NCBI GenBank assembly: GCA_907163345.1
Contig: CAJQUN010000014.1
Coordinates: 1,488,001 to 1,552,000, forward strand
Direction of reading: 5' to 3'
DNA length: 64,000 nt
From: Haberlea rhodopensis
Lineage: Eukaryota > Streptophyta > Magnoliopsida > Lamiales > Gesneriaceae
Shown piece after piece: positions 36,900 through 47,100 of the stretch; the first letter of the stretch is position 1; each line of letters opens with the position of its first letter. Both the position numbers and the translations under genes were made by a program. The notes under the pieces were generated by a model that worked only from the letters and a program-made list of their open reading frames with translations, had not been told where the DNA came from and did not search any database.

Positions 36900-38548
36900 T
36901 CGGGATGTTATACGAGAAATATCTAGCAGAATATTTTGCATCTTATATTGATTCAGGAGATGGAATATGCACTGCCAGACGAGACATATTCCCTAAATAA
37001 GTAGGTGAGAAATTACCAACCATTGCCGAAAGAGACTTTTCCAAGCGGATTCTTATTCTTAATGAAGGAGTCCAGTCAGCGAAGATAATAACCGGAGGAT
37101 CAGACGGTACCGCCTGTACAAAGTCAAGTCTCCGCTTATCAATTTCCATGATACATGAGCTGATATGCTGTTATGAAACAATTTTCTACAGACATTCAAG
37201 CGGTTCACGCAAAGAGAATGAGACAAGAAGACTTATTTTCGCAACCCTCTGTAATCATAGGATCATTGTCCAGAGACTAAAGGAAGCATTTCAAAGGAAA
37301 TTTCCCACTAGTTTTCGCAGCAATCATGTTGATGAAAGGAAACTTCGATACCCAAAAATGAAGGATCAGTGGAAAATTTGGTGAAATGATTCTTCAATTC
37401 AGACAATGAGGACTCAGTCAGAAGAATAGTCAGACTTTGATGGGGAAAATGTTATGTCTTTCAGAGAACATGATGAAGAATAAGTTGACCGATAATCCTT
37501 TTGTTACCAAAGAAGGCCTTGCAGGAGGTTCCATAACCTGAAACTACCCTCGAAGAGCAAACTAGTCTAGAGGATGCCTGGTATGATGGAACAAAAATGA
37601 GCTCAAAGCTACTTTGGAGGTAAAAGCCGGAAAATAAAATGAATTCGTCACATTTAAACCAATCCCCATGAACATGGAATATCAAATGTACATGCAAATT
37701 ATACTTAACGAGCATCTTGACCTCAAGTTAATCTGAGCAGGTGTTTCTCCATATACTAGTCCAGGATTTCTCGTTTGGAAACATGGAGAAACTAAACGAG
37801 GAAAGCCAAGATTGGTGATCAACTATAAAGGGATCAAAGAAATCTTGGAATTCGATGGATATTTATCTCAAGCAGAGAACATTTGGTAAATAGCATCAAA
37901 AATGACAAATTGTTTTCTAAGTTCGAATGCAAGTCTGTGTTTTACCATATTAAGATGAAGGAAGCTAGTAGGAAGTTCACAGCATTCTCCACACCGCAGT
38001 GACACTATATCTGGAATGTTATACCAATGGATTGATAAATACCCCCGATATATATCAAACAAAGATGGATAATCTTTTCAAGGATTACTTCAGCTTCGTG
38101 GTCGTGTATATTGACGACATCTTCATTGTTCAAGAACATGAAAGAACATCTTAAATATTTTGAATTTTTTTCAAATGTTTGTTACAATGAAGGATTAGTG
38201 CTCTCCGAAAGGAATGCAGTGATTGTCACAAGACAGGTCGAGTTCCTTGGAATTTAGATGACGAATCCGGAATCATCTTGCAAAATCATATTGTTGAGAA
38301 AGTGCAAGGATATTCGGATGACCTCAAGGATTTAAAGCAACTTCACAGTTTTCTGGGAGTTGTTAATTTTGCTGGAATGTTCATCAACAACCTAGAAAGA
38401 CACAAGAAGATGTCCAGTCCATTACTCAATAAAGATGTTAAGTTCGAGCGGAATGAAGATCAGAGACAAGCTGTCAAACAACTTAAAGAATTTTGCAGGC
38501 AACTACCAAAGCTTGCAATTCCCAACGATGAGGATAAACTGGTTCAAC
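36900..38548 (+). pseudogene. Caulimovirid protease, RT and RNase H start (heavily broken)
   Basis: A protease-like stretch has YIDSGDG near 36945. RT is recognisable by the catalytic YIDD at 38107-38118 and, in the frame 38278-38548, by the connection segment KQLHSFLGVVNFAGMFI. Stops occur throughout 37400-38270. RNase H is interrupted by the TRIM at 38541, and only its last residues (near 39105-39165) remain beyond it, so a large part was lost. Confidence 0.75.
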
Positions 38549-39098
38549 AATTGCCTATGCTTTGTGATCGGTCGAACACGTGGCGCTTGTGCCAGTGTAT
38601 GGTTGAAAAGATTGATGTTGCGCCATTACCCTTAACTATAGTTATTGGTAAAGCGGTAAGCGCTCGATCCAACAATTGGTATCAGAGCCAAGGTCGTGTG
38701 TTCGATTCTCATGGGTTGCAGATAGTGCAATTATTGGGGGAGGGATTGTTGGGGTTCAACAACTGCCTCTGCTTTGTGATCGGTCGAACACGTGGCGCTT
38801 GTGCCAGTGTATGGTTGAAAAGATTGATGTTGTGCCATTACCCTTAACTATAATTATTGGTAAAGCGGTAAGCGCTCGATCCAACAATTGGTATCAGAGC
38901 CAAGGTCACGTGTTCGATTCTCATGGGTTGCAGAGAGTGCAATTATTGGGGGAGGGATTGTTGAGGTTCAACAATTGCCTCTGCTTTGTGATCGGTCAAA
39001 CACGTGGCGCTTGTGCCAGTGTATGGTTGAAAAGATTGATGTTGCGCCATTACCCTTAAATATAGTTATTGGTAAAGCGGTAAGTGCTCGATCCAACA
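38541..39098 (+). mobile_element. Tandem micro-TRIM: three LTRs, two interiors
   Basis: Three near-identical 140-bp LTRs (38541-38674, missing about 6 bp at the left; 38747-38886; 38959-39098) alternate with two 72-bp interiors (38675-38746, 38887-38958). LTRs start TGTTG(G/A)GGTTCAACA and end GATCCAACA. Each interior begins with the primer site TGGTATCAGAGCC two bases after the LTR and ends with the polypurine tract GGGGGAGGGAT. No coding capacity. It sits in the pararetrovirus RNase H region. No clear target duplication was found. Confidence 0.9.
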
Positions 39099-39180
39099 AT
39101 TTATGGTTATGATATTGTCATTGTGAAATCTGATAAAAATATTCTTGCGGGTTTCTTAACAAGATATGGATGCGAGTGAA

Positions 39181-39613
39181 GCCAATTCCATCATAACGAG
39201 ATCAAAGCACCTTAGAGAAAGTATGTAGGAGCTAGACAAGCAGATCAATGGCCTCGTGATTAATGCTCAGGTCGCGGGTCAAGTTCAGGAACTAGATCTC
39301 ACGAAGGTCAACATGCTATAAAGGCTACTATGCAGGCTCACATATATTTATAGGACAATCTTTATATTCCACTTAGACGGGATGCTTCGAAGGCGACGTG
39401 TTTACGAGAGCCAGGCTCATCAACTGGTGTGAGGGATTCAAGTACGACCACTACGAGTCCTAGTATTGTTCCCTTTGATAGAGATACAGAAGGAAAAATT
39501 GATTCTCAGGTATCCAGTATATTAGAAAAATCAAGCAAACCTAGCACCTCAGAGGTTAATGATGTGACTAGAAATAGACACATCTATTGAGTTTAATTAT
39601 TTACGATTTGGTA
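39181..39613 (+). other. Spacer between pararetrovirus and element F
   Basis: Contains broken frames that may be the 3' end of the viral copy. No domain recognised. The transition to the element F LTR is estimated at about 39614. Confidence 0.35.
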
Positions 39614-39818
39614 TGTTTTGATGGATAATTTGATACATATGATACCTAATCGTATATTTGTGTATTTGTAGGTGGAATTGAAGAAATCGAGCTAACTAAG
39701 GCGAATAAAGGTCAAGAAAAGCTTTGGAGCTAATAAGGACTCAAAGTAGATCAAGAAAAAGGCTAAAAATGTAATTTTGGGAGAGGCGATCAACCGCATG
39801 AAGGAGGAGATCGATCGC

Positions 39819-40986
39819 TGTTAGGATCGGTCCGGAGTGTTTAGAGGGGGGGGGGGTGAATGAACACTCCTTACAAAATTTATCCCTTATGATTTCTTTG
39901 TGATTAGTGAAAGAAATCTGTTACTTAATCAACTCTTTGAACAGAACAGACCACTAATAAGTAAGTGCGGAAACGGTCTGCTCTTGTGTAAGTAAGAACA
40001 GCTCGATGGCTAAGTGCAGAATGATAAGACACAGGATATGTTTCTGGAAGTTCGAAGGTGGTGTAATCCTTCTACGTCTCCCCTTCTTCCAATTAAGGAA
40101 GGTTTATACTAGAAGACTTTGATTTATACAATCCTGTTGTACAAACCCGATTCAGGCTGGATTTACCTCACTACCAGTCTGAAACTCCTAGTCACTCAAC
40201 CTGCTCAGACACACTCTGTCTGACAGTTACAATATGTTGCTCACTTCTATTTTTCAATACACAATGCGCACAGTGATCCTACAATGATCAAATGTTACAA
40301 AGTAATTGCGCTTAAATAAATAACTTCAGCTCGAAAGCTTCTGAACTTTGTAGGCGTGTGCTGTTTTGCTTTCTTGTATATTTTTCAATTGATCAGCGTG
40401 AGTTGTAGAGTCCAGAGTCTTTTGCATCTGTTTGTTGCATCCTTTTATAGTTGAAGGTGGCAACGGCATTGTTTCCCTTAATGTGCAGCTATGACTCTTT
40501 TTAAACTCTGAGAAAGCTACAGTCTTCTTCTTCAGGATACTTGCCGTTCTGGTATATGCTTTCGGCGACTGTCAGGTAAGCTCTTCTTTGTCTTCTTACC
40601 TATTATGGCAATCTTCAGTCTTTGGTCCTTTGTAGCATTAATTGCAGCATTAAATGCTGCAATAAATATCCGTTGATGATTCGGACTGAGAAGCCATCCT
40701 TTATGTATCCTTGACTGCTCTGATCTGATAAAGGTTGAGATCGATCTGAAGCATCGATCTATTCAGTCTGGAATCCATCGATCCGGTCTGATATGCAATA
40801 TTCTTTATCAGTTTGCTCTGATATGTCCGATCGATCTGGTATGCCTAATTTCCATCGATCCGGTCTGAAATGCTTTGCCATCTTGCTCTGTTGAGTCCGA
40901 TCGATCTGGTCAATCTGATTTCTATCGATCCGGTCTGAACTGTTTTGTCATCTTTAAAATCTCATCGATAAGGTCCGGAACTAACA
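39819..40986 (-). repeat. Element D 3' LTR
   Basis: On the - strand it runs from 40986 (TGTTAGTTCC) to 39819 (GATCCTAACA). G-run of 11 on the + strand at 39846-39856. TATA box CTATAAAAGG (- strand, 40441-40450). Palindrome array at 40738-40978. Confidence 0.95.
40738..40978. repeat. CGATC palindrome array in element D 3' LTR
   Basis: Alternating CCGATCGATCTGGT and ATCGATCCGGTCTGA words, about nine in all, at the U3 start and upstream of the TATA box on the - strand. The same array is at 50275-50517 in the 5' LTR. It recalls the conserved LTR palindromes reported for Sireviruses, but with a different sequence. Confidence 0.88.
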
Positions 40987-41001
40987 AATTCCCCCTTTTT
41001 G
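40987..41001 (-). other. Polypurine tract of element D
   Basis: AAAAAGGGGGAATT on the - strand, directly before the 3' LTR. It primes plus-strand DNA synthesis. Confidence 0.85.
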
Positions 41002-41254
41002 ATGATGACAAAACCTAGCTACTAAGTCTTTTTAACCAGTCTTGATAAGAGCTCTGAAGCGAATGCTTTTCGGATCGATTACTTCTTTGTTCAAAATAAA
41101 TGAACATTATTAAGTTTGATCGATTCAATCTTTTATTATTAAGCCTTTATTAAAGTTCAAAATAAATGAACAAGGACTTAATCAAAAGAGGATTTTATTG
41201 ATCATCAAGAAGTCCTAAATACAGACAGTCTGATAAGTTAAAAGACTAAGACTG

Positions 41255-43705
41255 CTATCTTCTTGAGCTTGGAGGCGGCTTGAAGTCTGTCTTCTTTTCC
41301 CCCTTTTTGTCAGCAGCAATCTCTTGAAGGAATTCAACAACTTGGGCTAGCTGCGCGCTGATAGCGTCAAGACGAACGTCTTGAGCGCGGAGGGAGTTAG
41401 AAACAGATGCTCTGACTTCAGTGGCTAACTCGACCTGCTCTTTCCTCAGACTGTTCTTGTAGGAGGCTTGTTGAGAAAACAGATCGTTGATGCCGCGCTG
41501 GAGGCTTCCGATACTGGCAGTCATTTTCTCTTTGAAAGAATTAAAGTCCAAAGTTGTGACTCTTTGACTTTGATGAACTTCGAGAATTCGTTGAGTTAAT
41601 GACAGACAGTTATCAGAAAAATGCTGGATAGTCCGTGCCAGGGATGAAGGTGCATCAGATAGCTGGCTGGGAGAGTGATCTGATGATGACATAGCATGAT
41701 CAACTTCTTCAGCAATCGGCACGATTGAAGAAATGGCAGCTTGATGACTTTCGGATCGGATCAGAGCGACCAGATCCGAAGAAAAACTATGAATGAATGC
41801 CAAATCTTCATCTGATGGTCCCGGAGGAGAGTGGGGACTGGAGGGTTCCTCATCTTGGAGAGCTGCAACCACTGAAGATACCACCAAATCCGGATCGATG
41901 AGGTCTGGTACTTCAGTTGGTGCACATGCCTCAGCTGGACTGTTGTGAGCATGGGAGGCTGATGACTTCAATGGGATAGATGTTGTCGGAGAGTCCAACA
42001 GAACATTCATTGATTCATCATCTGTTGCAGACGGAGCATTAGGCAATGGCTGCTCCGCTGTCGGTTCTGGTACGAGTTCTGCAGGCTGGTCTTCTGTCTG
42101 TTTTGCTTCAGCAGAAGGAATAACCTCGATAAAGGGTTCTGCCAGAGTCTTGCTGACAGAAGGATGATCCGGGCTGGTGGCTGGAGTGGAGATACCTAGC
42201 ATCTGTCGTTGAAAGCGGACAGCTAGGGATAGAGCATGAATGTCCATCTCAAGTTGAGCAATCACAGCCCCATCATCTCTGGCAGTAGGAGCAAGCGGAT
42301 CGAAGTTCTTCTTTTTGGCAGTGAGAAGCAGATTGGCCAGTCTGAATCTGTGTTTTGCCGTAAATAGCTCTCTGCGCTGCACCGCAAGTCGAACATCATC
42401 AGTTTCTGTGCCTCTCAGAACCTCGTCTTCCATCTTCTTCAGTCTGTGCAACTTTCCATAGAACATATCAATGTGGTGGACAGTCCGGTACTGGACATAT
42501 TCATCAAAGACCACAAGGAGTTCAGCTAGCTTCTCATCAACATCCTCCATAGCGATGTCGATGGCAGTCTGTGCAGCAGATTTGGGTTTAGAAGAGATGG
42601 GTTCTGTGAGAATGGCTTTTCCCTTGCCGGTGGAGGAAGGGGACTTAATCCCTGATTGGGTATAGTCACCCAACTCAGTGATAACTATCCCTTTGACTAC
42701 GGGATTGGCAGAGGGAATTCTAGGGGTGACTTTGGGTGCAGGGGTTGAGGCTTGTGAAGGCTGAGTGGGGGGTTGAGGTGCAGGGGTTGCTTTAGTGGGT
42801 GGCAGTATGGGTGGAGGTAGATGTCTGGTGGGTTTGGTAATCTGGGTTCGGGGCTTTTTGGGAAGTGGCTTGGTTGGGGATGAGTGAGCAGACTGGGTTT
42901 CTTCTGAGTCAGTCTGAATGGTCAGCTTCCGCTTGACCCGAGGTTTGCGCACATCAGCTTGTTCCTCGTCCTTCTCAATCTTGACTGAGACCAGAGTGGT
43001 AGGAGTAGGCGGAACACTCTTGGACTTCAGCAGTGCAAGCCCTTTGGAGTTGAGTACCTTAAAGGGGCGGAGAGCAGATGGCTTGCTCAGCTCGAGGCCT
43101 AAGGACTCCAAGAGCTTGCTGAGAGGAACAGCAAAGCATACGGCGTGCTTGGATGCAATCACCGTTTCCAGCAGTACTCCAAACAAAATCATGGACCAGT
43201 TTATCTTCTGTCCAGATACAATAGCTGCCATGGCCCTGAACTTCTCGGCGGTTACAGCATCGAAGCTTCCTGCTTTACCCAAAAGTGGCTTGGCTACCAC
43301 TTCGCACAGCACCTGGAAATGGAAGAGCATTTCCTTCTTCTTAAATGAGGGTTGCAACCGGTGGCCAGAAATAGAGATCTTCCCCTGAAGATCTAAGAGA
43401 GATGCTGGAGGAGTCTGTCCGAACTCTGTCAGGCCGGAACTGGGGAGGCCAAAGGTCTTGGCCATTGTTGTTGGCGAGATCTCGAAAGATTTGCCCTTGA
43501 CAGTGGTAGAGATGGATGACTTCCGGGAGACGGCGTTGGCGAACAGCTCGCGGATTTCTGGTTCATAAACAACTGATCCGCACTCCAAAAAATTCCGTAA
43601 ACCAGATGATTCCAGGGCTCTGAAAATGGACACCATCGCAGCATCTTCTCCCCTGTAGATGTCATCAAACTCAACGGAGAGTGAGTTATGAGTGATGGTA
43701 GCCAT
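41255..43705 (-). CDS. Element D ORF3: 816-residue transposon-associated protein
   Basis: Intact ORF between pol and the 3' LTR, the place where Sireviruses carry an envelope-like gene. Residues about 40-215 (LFANAVSRKSSISTTVKGKSF, then MAKTFGLPSSGLTEF, AVTAEKFRAMAAIVSGQKIN) follow the pattern of the 'putative plant transposon protein' domain seen in many retroelement-linked ORFs; I judged this by eye. A basic, proline/threonine-rich low-complexity middle (about 235-375), an acidic serine-rich stretch and a C-terminal coiled-coil region (about 700-795) follow. I see no signal peptide or clear membrane anchor, so 'envelope' is not supported. Base composition looks richer in G and C than the flanks. 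Function unknown. Confidence 0.8.
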   Translation of the reverse strand: MATITHNSLSVEFDDIYRGEDAAMVSIFRALESSGLRNFLECGSVVYEPEIRELFANAVSRKSSISTTVKGKSFEISPTTMAKTFGLPSSGLTEFGQTPPASLLDLQGKISISGHRLQPSFKKKEMLFHFQVLCEVVAKPLLGKAGSFDAVTAEKFRAMAAIVSGQKINWSMILFGVLLETVIASKHAVCFAVPLSKLLESLGLELSKPSALRPFKVLNSKGLALLKSKSVPPTPTTLVSVKIEKDEEQADVRKPRVKRKLTIQTDSEETQSAHSSPTKPLPKKPRTQITKPTRHLPPPILPPTKATPAPQPPTQPSQASTPAPKVTPRIPSANPVVKGIVITELGDYTQSGIKSPSSTGKGKAILTEPISSKPKSAAQTAIDIAMEDVDEKLAELLVVFDEYVQYRTVHHIDMFYGKLHRLKKMEDEVLRGTETDDVRLAVQRRELFTAKHRFRLANLLLTAKKKNFDPLAPTARDDGAVIAQLEMDIHALSLAVRFQRQMLGISTPATSPDHPSVSKTLAEPFIEVIPSAEAKQTEDQPAELVPEPTAEQPLPNAPSATDDESMNVLLDSPTTSIPLKSSASHAHNSPAEACAPTEVPDLIDPDLVVSSVVAALQDEEPSSPHSPPGPSDEDLAFIHSFSSDLVALIRSESHQAAISSIVPIAEEVDHAMSSSDHSPSQLSDAPSSLARTIQHFSDNCLSLTQRILEVHQSQRVTTLDFNSFKEKMTASIGSLQRGINDLFSQQASYKNSLRKEQVELATEVRASVSNSLRAQDVRLDAISAQLAQVVEFLQEIAADKKGEKKTDFKPPPSSRR

Positions 43706-44132
43706 ATGAAAGGAGTTTAAGGAAGGTGCGAAGAGTAAGAGAGTAAGAGAGTGAGAGAGTAAGAGAGTGAGAGAGTAGAAAGCGGTAAACTGTAAAAAGT
43801 GAAAAAGTTATGAAATGTTCAGCCCGCTAAATAGGAGAGAGAAGACACGTGTCTTTATCTCCAAGACTGAGAAATAAACTATTCAAAATGAACGGTCAGG
43901 ATAAAGAAAGATAAGGCGGTTAAAGTACAACTAGTTAAAAGGTTAATCAGTCCGGGCTGTTTTGTTTTATTTTAAAAACAGATTATTGTCCAATCAGATC
44001 ATAGGATAAAATCAGACTTGACAAGGATCGGTCTGAAAGTTCGGACCGGTCTGTGTCTTTCTGAACATTGTATTATCGATCTGTAGTGACAAAAATCTTT
44101 AAGATCGAAAAGAATAAAAACATCTAAATTAA
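43706..44132 (-). promoter_or_regulatory. Leader of ORF3 with G-box and TATA-like element (candidate promoter)
   Basis: Read on the - strand, between the pol stop and the ORF3 start: a perfect G-box palindrome GACACGTGTC (43844-43853), a TATA-like CTATTTAGC about 10-15 bp downstream (43827-43835), a possible splice acceptor CACTTTTTACAG (near 43790-43802), and a pyrimidine CT-repeat leader (43735-43782) just before the ATG. The arrangement looks like a small plant promoter or a spliced-leader acceptor for a subgenomic RNA. No expression evidence. Confidence 0.45.
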
Positions 44133-47100
44133 TTAAGATAAGTCAATTAAACCAAGAATTTGACGGAAATAATTGAACTTAGCCTCAGGAAGTGGTTTGG
44201 TGAAGATGTCTGCTGCTTGCTGCTCTGTTGAAATGTGTTCGATCCGAATTTCCTTTTTGCCAACATGATCTCGAATAAAATGATGTCGAATATCAATGTG
44301 CTTTGTTCGAGAGTGCAAAACTGGATTATACGTTATAGCGATTGCACTTGTGTTGTCGCAAAATATCGGAGAGTCAACAGCTTGAATGCCGTAGTCTTTG
44401 AGCTGGTGTTGAATCCAGAGCATTTGAGCGCAACAGCTTCCAGCGGCTAGGTATTCTGCCTCAGCTGTGGATGTGGCAATAGATGTCTGCTTCTTACTGA
44501 ACCAAGAGATCAATCTTTCACCTAGAAATTGACATGTTCCACTGGTGCTTTTACGATCGATCTTACACCCAGCGTAGTCTGCGTCTGAATATCCGATCAA
44601 GCTGAAGTTTGAATCTTTGGAGTACCAAAGACCAACGTTCTGAGATCCTTTTAAGTATTTCAGAATACGCTTGGCAGCAATGAAATGTGATTGCTTTGGT
44701 TCTGACTGAAATCTGGCGCACATACAGACTGAAAACATTATATCGGGCCGGCTCGCTGTAAGATATAATAGCGATCCGATGAGTCCTCTATACATGGTTA
44801 CTTCAACTGCCGTTCCCCCTTCGTCCTTGTCTAACTTGATTGTTGGACTCATTGGAGTTGATGCAGTTGAGCATGTTTCCATTCCAAATCTCTTGAGGAG
44901 CTCTTTGGTATACTTGGTCTGATTGATGAAAATGCCATTGTTGAGCTGTTTTACTTGAAGACCCAGAAAGAATGACAATTCTCCCATCATGCTCATCTCG
45001 AACTGTCCCTGCATTAACTTAGAAAACTTCTCGCACAGTTTGGGGTTAGTTGACCCAAAGATTATGTCATCAACATAAATCTGAACTAATAGGGTATGTT
45101 CCCCCTTAATGAATTTAAAGAGAGTTTTATCTACCGAACCGATCTGGAAGTCATGGTTCAGCAGAAATTGAGATAGAGTGTCATACCAGGCTCTTGGAGC
45201 TTGTTTCAGACCATACACTGCTTTATTCAGTAGATATACATGATTAGGATACGAATGGTTCTGAAATCCAGGTGGTTGCTCAATGTAGACTTCTTCCTGA
45301 AGCTTTCCATTAAGAAAGGCGCTCTTGACGTCCATCTGATATACTTTGAAGTCTTTAAAGGCAGCATATGCAAGAAAGATTCGGATTGCTTCAAGTCTGG
45401 CGACTGGTGCAAATGATTCATCGAAGTCGATTCCTTCTTCTTGTCTGAATCCCTGTGCCACCAGTCTTGCTTTGTTTCTAACCACAGTTCCATCGGCGTC
45501 TAGCTTATTTCTGAAAACCCATCTGGTTCCAATAACAGGCAGATCGCTTGGTCTGGGAGTTAGACTCCAAACTTGATTTTGTTCGAATTGATTAAGCTCT
45601 TCTTGCATTGCTTTAATCCAGTTGAAGTCAGTCAGAGCTTCATCGATCTTCTTGGGTTCCAGAGTTGAGATGAAAGCAGCATGAGTGAACTCATCCATCA
45701 TCTGTCCTCTGGTTCTAATTGGTGCAGACGGACTACCAATCACTAGATTAGGTGGATGCTTCTTAGTCCATCGATAGCTTGACTCTGGATTGTCTGGTTC
45801 GGTCGGATGAATAGTAGCAGCATGATCTGCATCTACTTTAATATTTGAGTCAGGAGCATCTGGATCAGCTCGATCTGAAGAAGCTTCAATGGCCTGATCC
45901 GGTCTGTCTGGCACTTCTGGTTCTGGTGGATTGTCTCTTGACCTGTTAGCTACAATCTCATCATCACTGTTAGCTTCGAGATGGATATTTTCCATCTGAT
46001 TTTGAATTGAGTCCTTGTTGCCCTCAACACATAATGATTCATCAAAAACTATATGAACAGATTCTTCTACAGTTAAAGTTCGATTATTAAACACTCGATA
46101 AGCTTTGCTAATTGATGAATATCCTAAGAATATACCATTATCTGACTTAGCTTCAAATGCTGTAAGATGACTCTTACCATTGTTGTGAACGAAGCATTTA
46201 CAGCCAAATACATGAAAGTGAGAAACAGATGGTCTGTTACCAGTCCATATTTCATATGGAGTGAGATTCAGCTTCTTGTTAATCATAGATCGGTTTTGAG
46301 TGTAGCAAGCAGTATTTACAGCTTCTGCCCAGAACTTTTGAGAGATTCCAGAATCAGCAAGCATTGTTCTTGCTGCTTCCTTGAGCGTTCTGTTTCTTCG
46401 TTCTGCAACTCCATTCTGTTGAGGAGTTCTGGCGGCTGAAAACTCATGCTTGATTCCATGATCTTCTAGAAAGGATTCAAGATTCTGATTTGAAAACTCA
46501 GTGCCTTTGTCACTTCGAATCCTGTCTATGCTGGATGATTTCTCGTTCTGAGTGCGTTTCAGCAGCTTGATCAACTTCGGACCGGTCTGATCTTTACTGC
46601 TCAAAAATATAGTCCATGTAAAGCGTGAGTAATCATCAATAACAACAAGAGTATACCGCATTCCCCCTAAACTTGTTATTGGTATAGGACCAAACAAGTC
46701 CATATGCAGTAATTCTAAACAGCGGGAGGAGGATTTGGCATTCTTGTTTTTGAAGGATGATCTGATCTGTTTGCCCATTTGGCAAGCTTCGCAGATCTTA
46801 TCCTTGGCAAAGTCGATCTTGGGCAGACCGATAACTAAATCATGTTTACACAGGCTAGCAATGGTCTTAAAGTTGATATGATTCAAGCGCTTATGCCATA
46901 ACCAGTGTTTATTATCATTGTTAGCGATGAAGCAGGTAGGATTATCAGGTTGAGCATGATTCCAGTTAATCTTATATGTGTTTCCATTCCTGATTCCTAC
47001 GATCATGGTTATACCGTCTGATGATTTAACAGTGCAAGTGTGTTTATGAAATTCTACAGCATAACCATTATCACAGAGTTGACTGATACTAATCAGATTA

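Larger units (their letters stand above)
33464..39180 (+). mobile_element. Endogenous pararetrovirus (Caulimoviridae), decayed
   Basis: A tRNA-Met primer site (TGGTATCAAAGC, 33464-33475) is followed by broken frames for, in order, a coiled N-terminal region, capsid, zinc knuckle, 30K-type movement protein, protease, RT and part of RNase H. There are no LTRs, as expected for a caulimovirid. Many stops and frame shifts, a deletion in RNase H and the TRIM insertion at 38541-39098 make it non-functional. The capsid-then-movement-protein order is like Cavemovirus ORF1 and unlike badnaviruses, where movement protein comes first. The genus-level placement is inference. Confidence 0.82.

Noticed and set aside
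38435..39112. Repeated open frames encoding a recurring LCFVIGRTRGACASVW segment
   Set aside because: They are translations of the repeated TRIM LTR, not a protein repeat.
42918..43388. 156-codon + strand frame opposite ORF3 of element D
   Set aside because: Shadow of the 816-codon - strand ORF; no domain or context of its own.
41255..43705. Calling ORF3 of element D a retroviral envelope
   Set aside because: No signal peptide, furin-type site or convincing transmembrane anchor was visible. Position alone is not enough.
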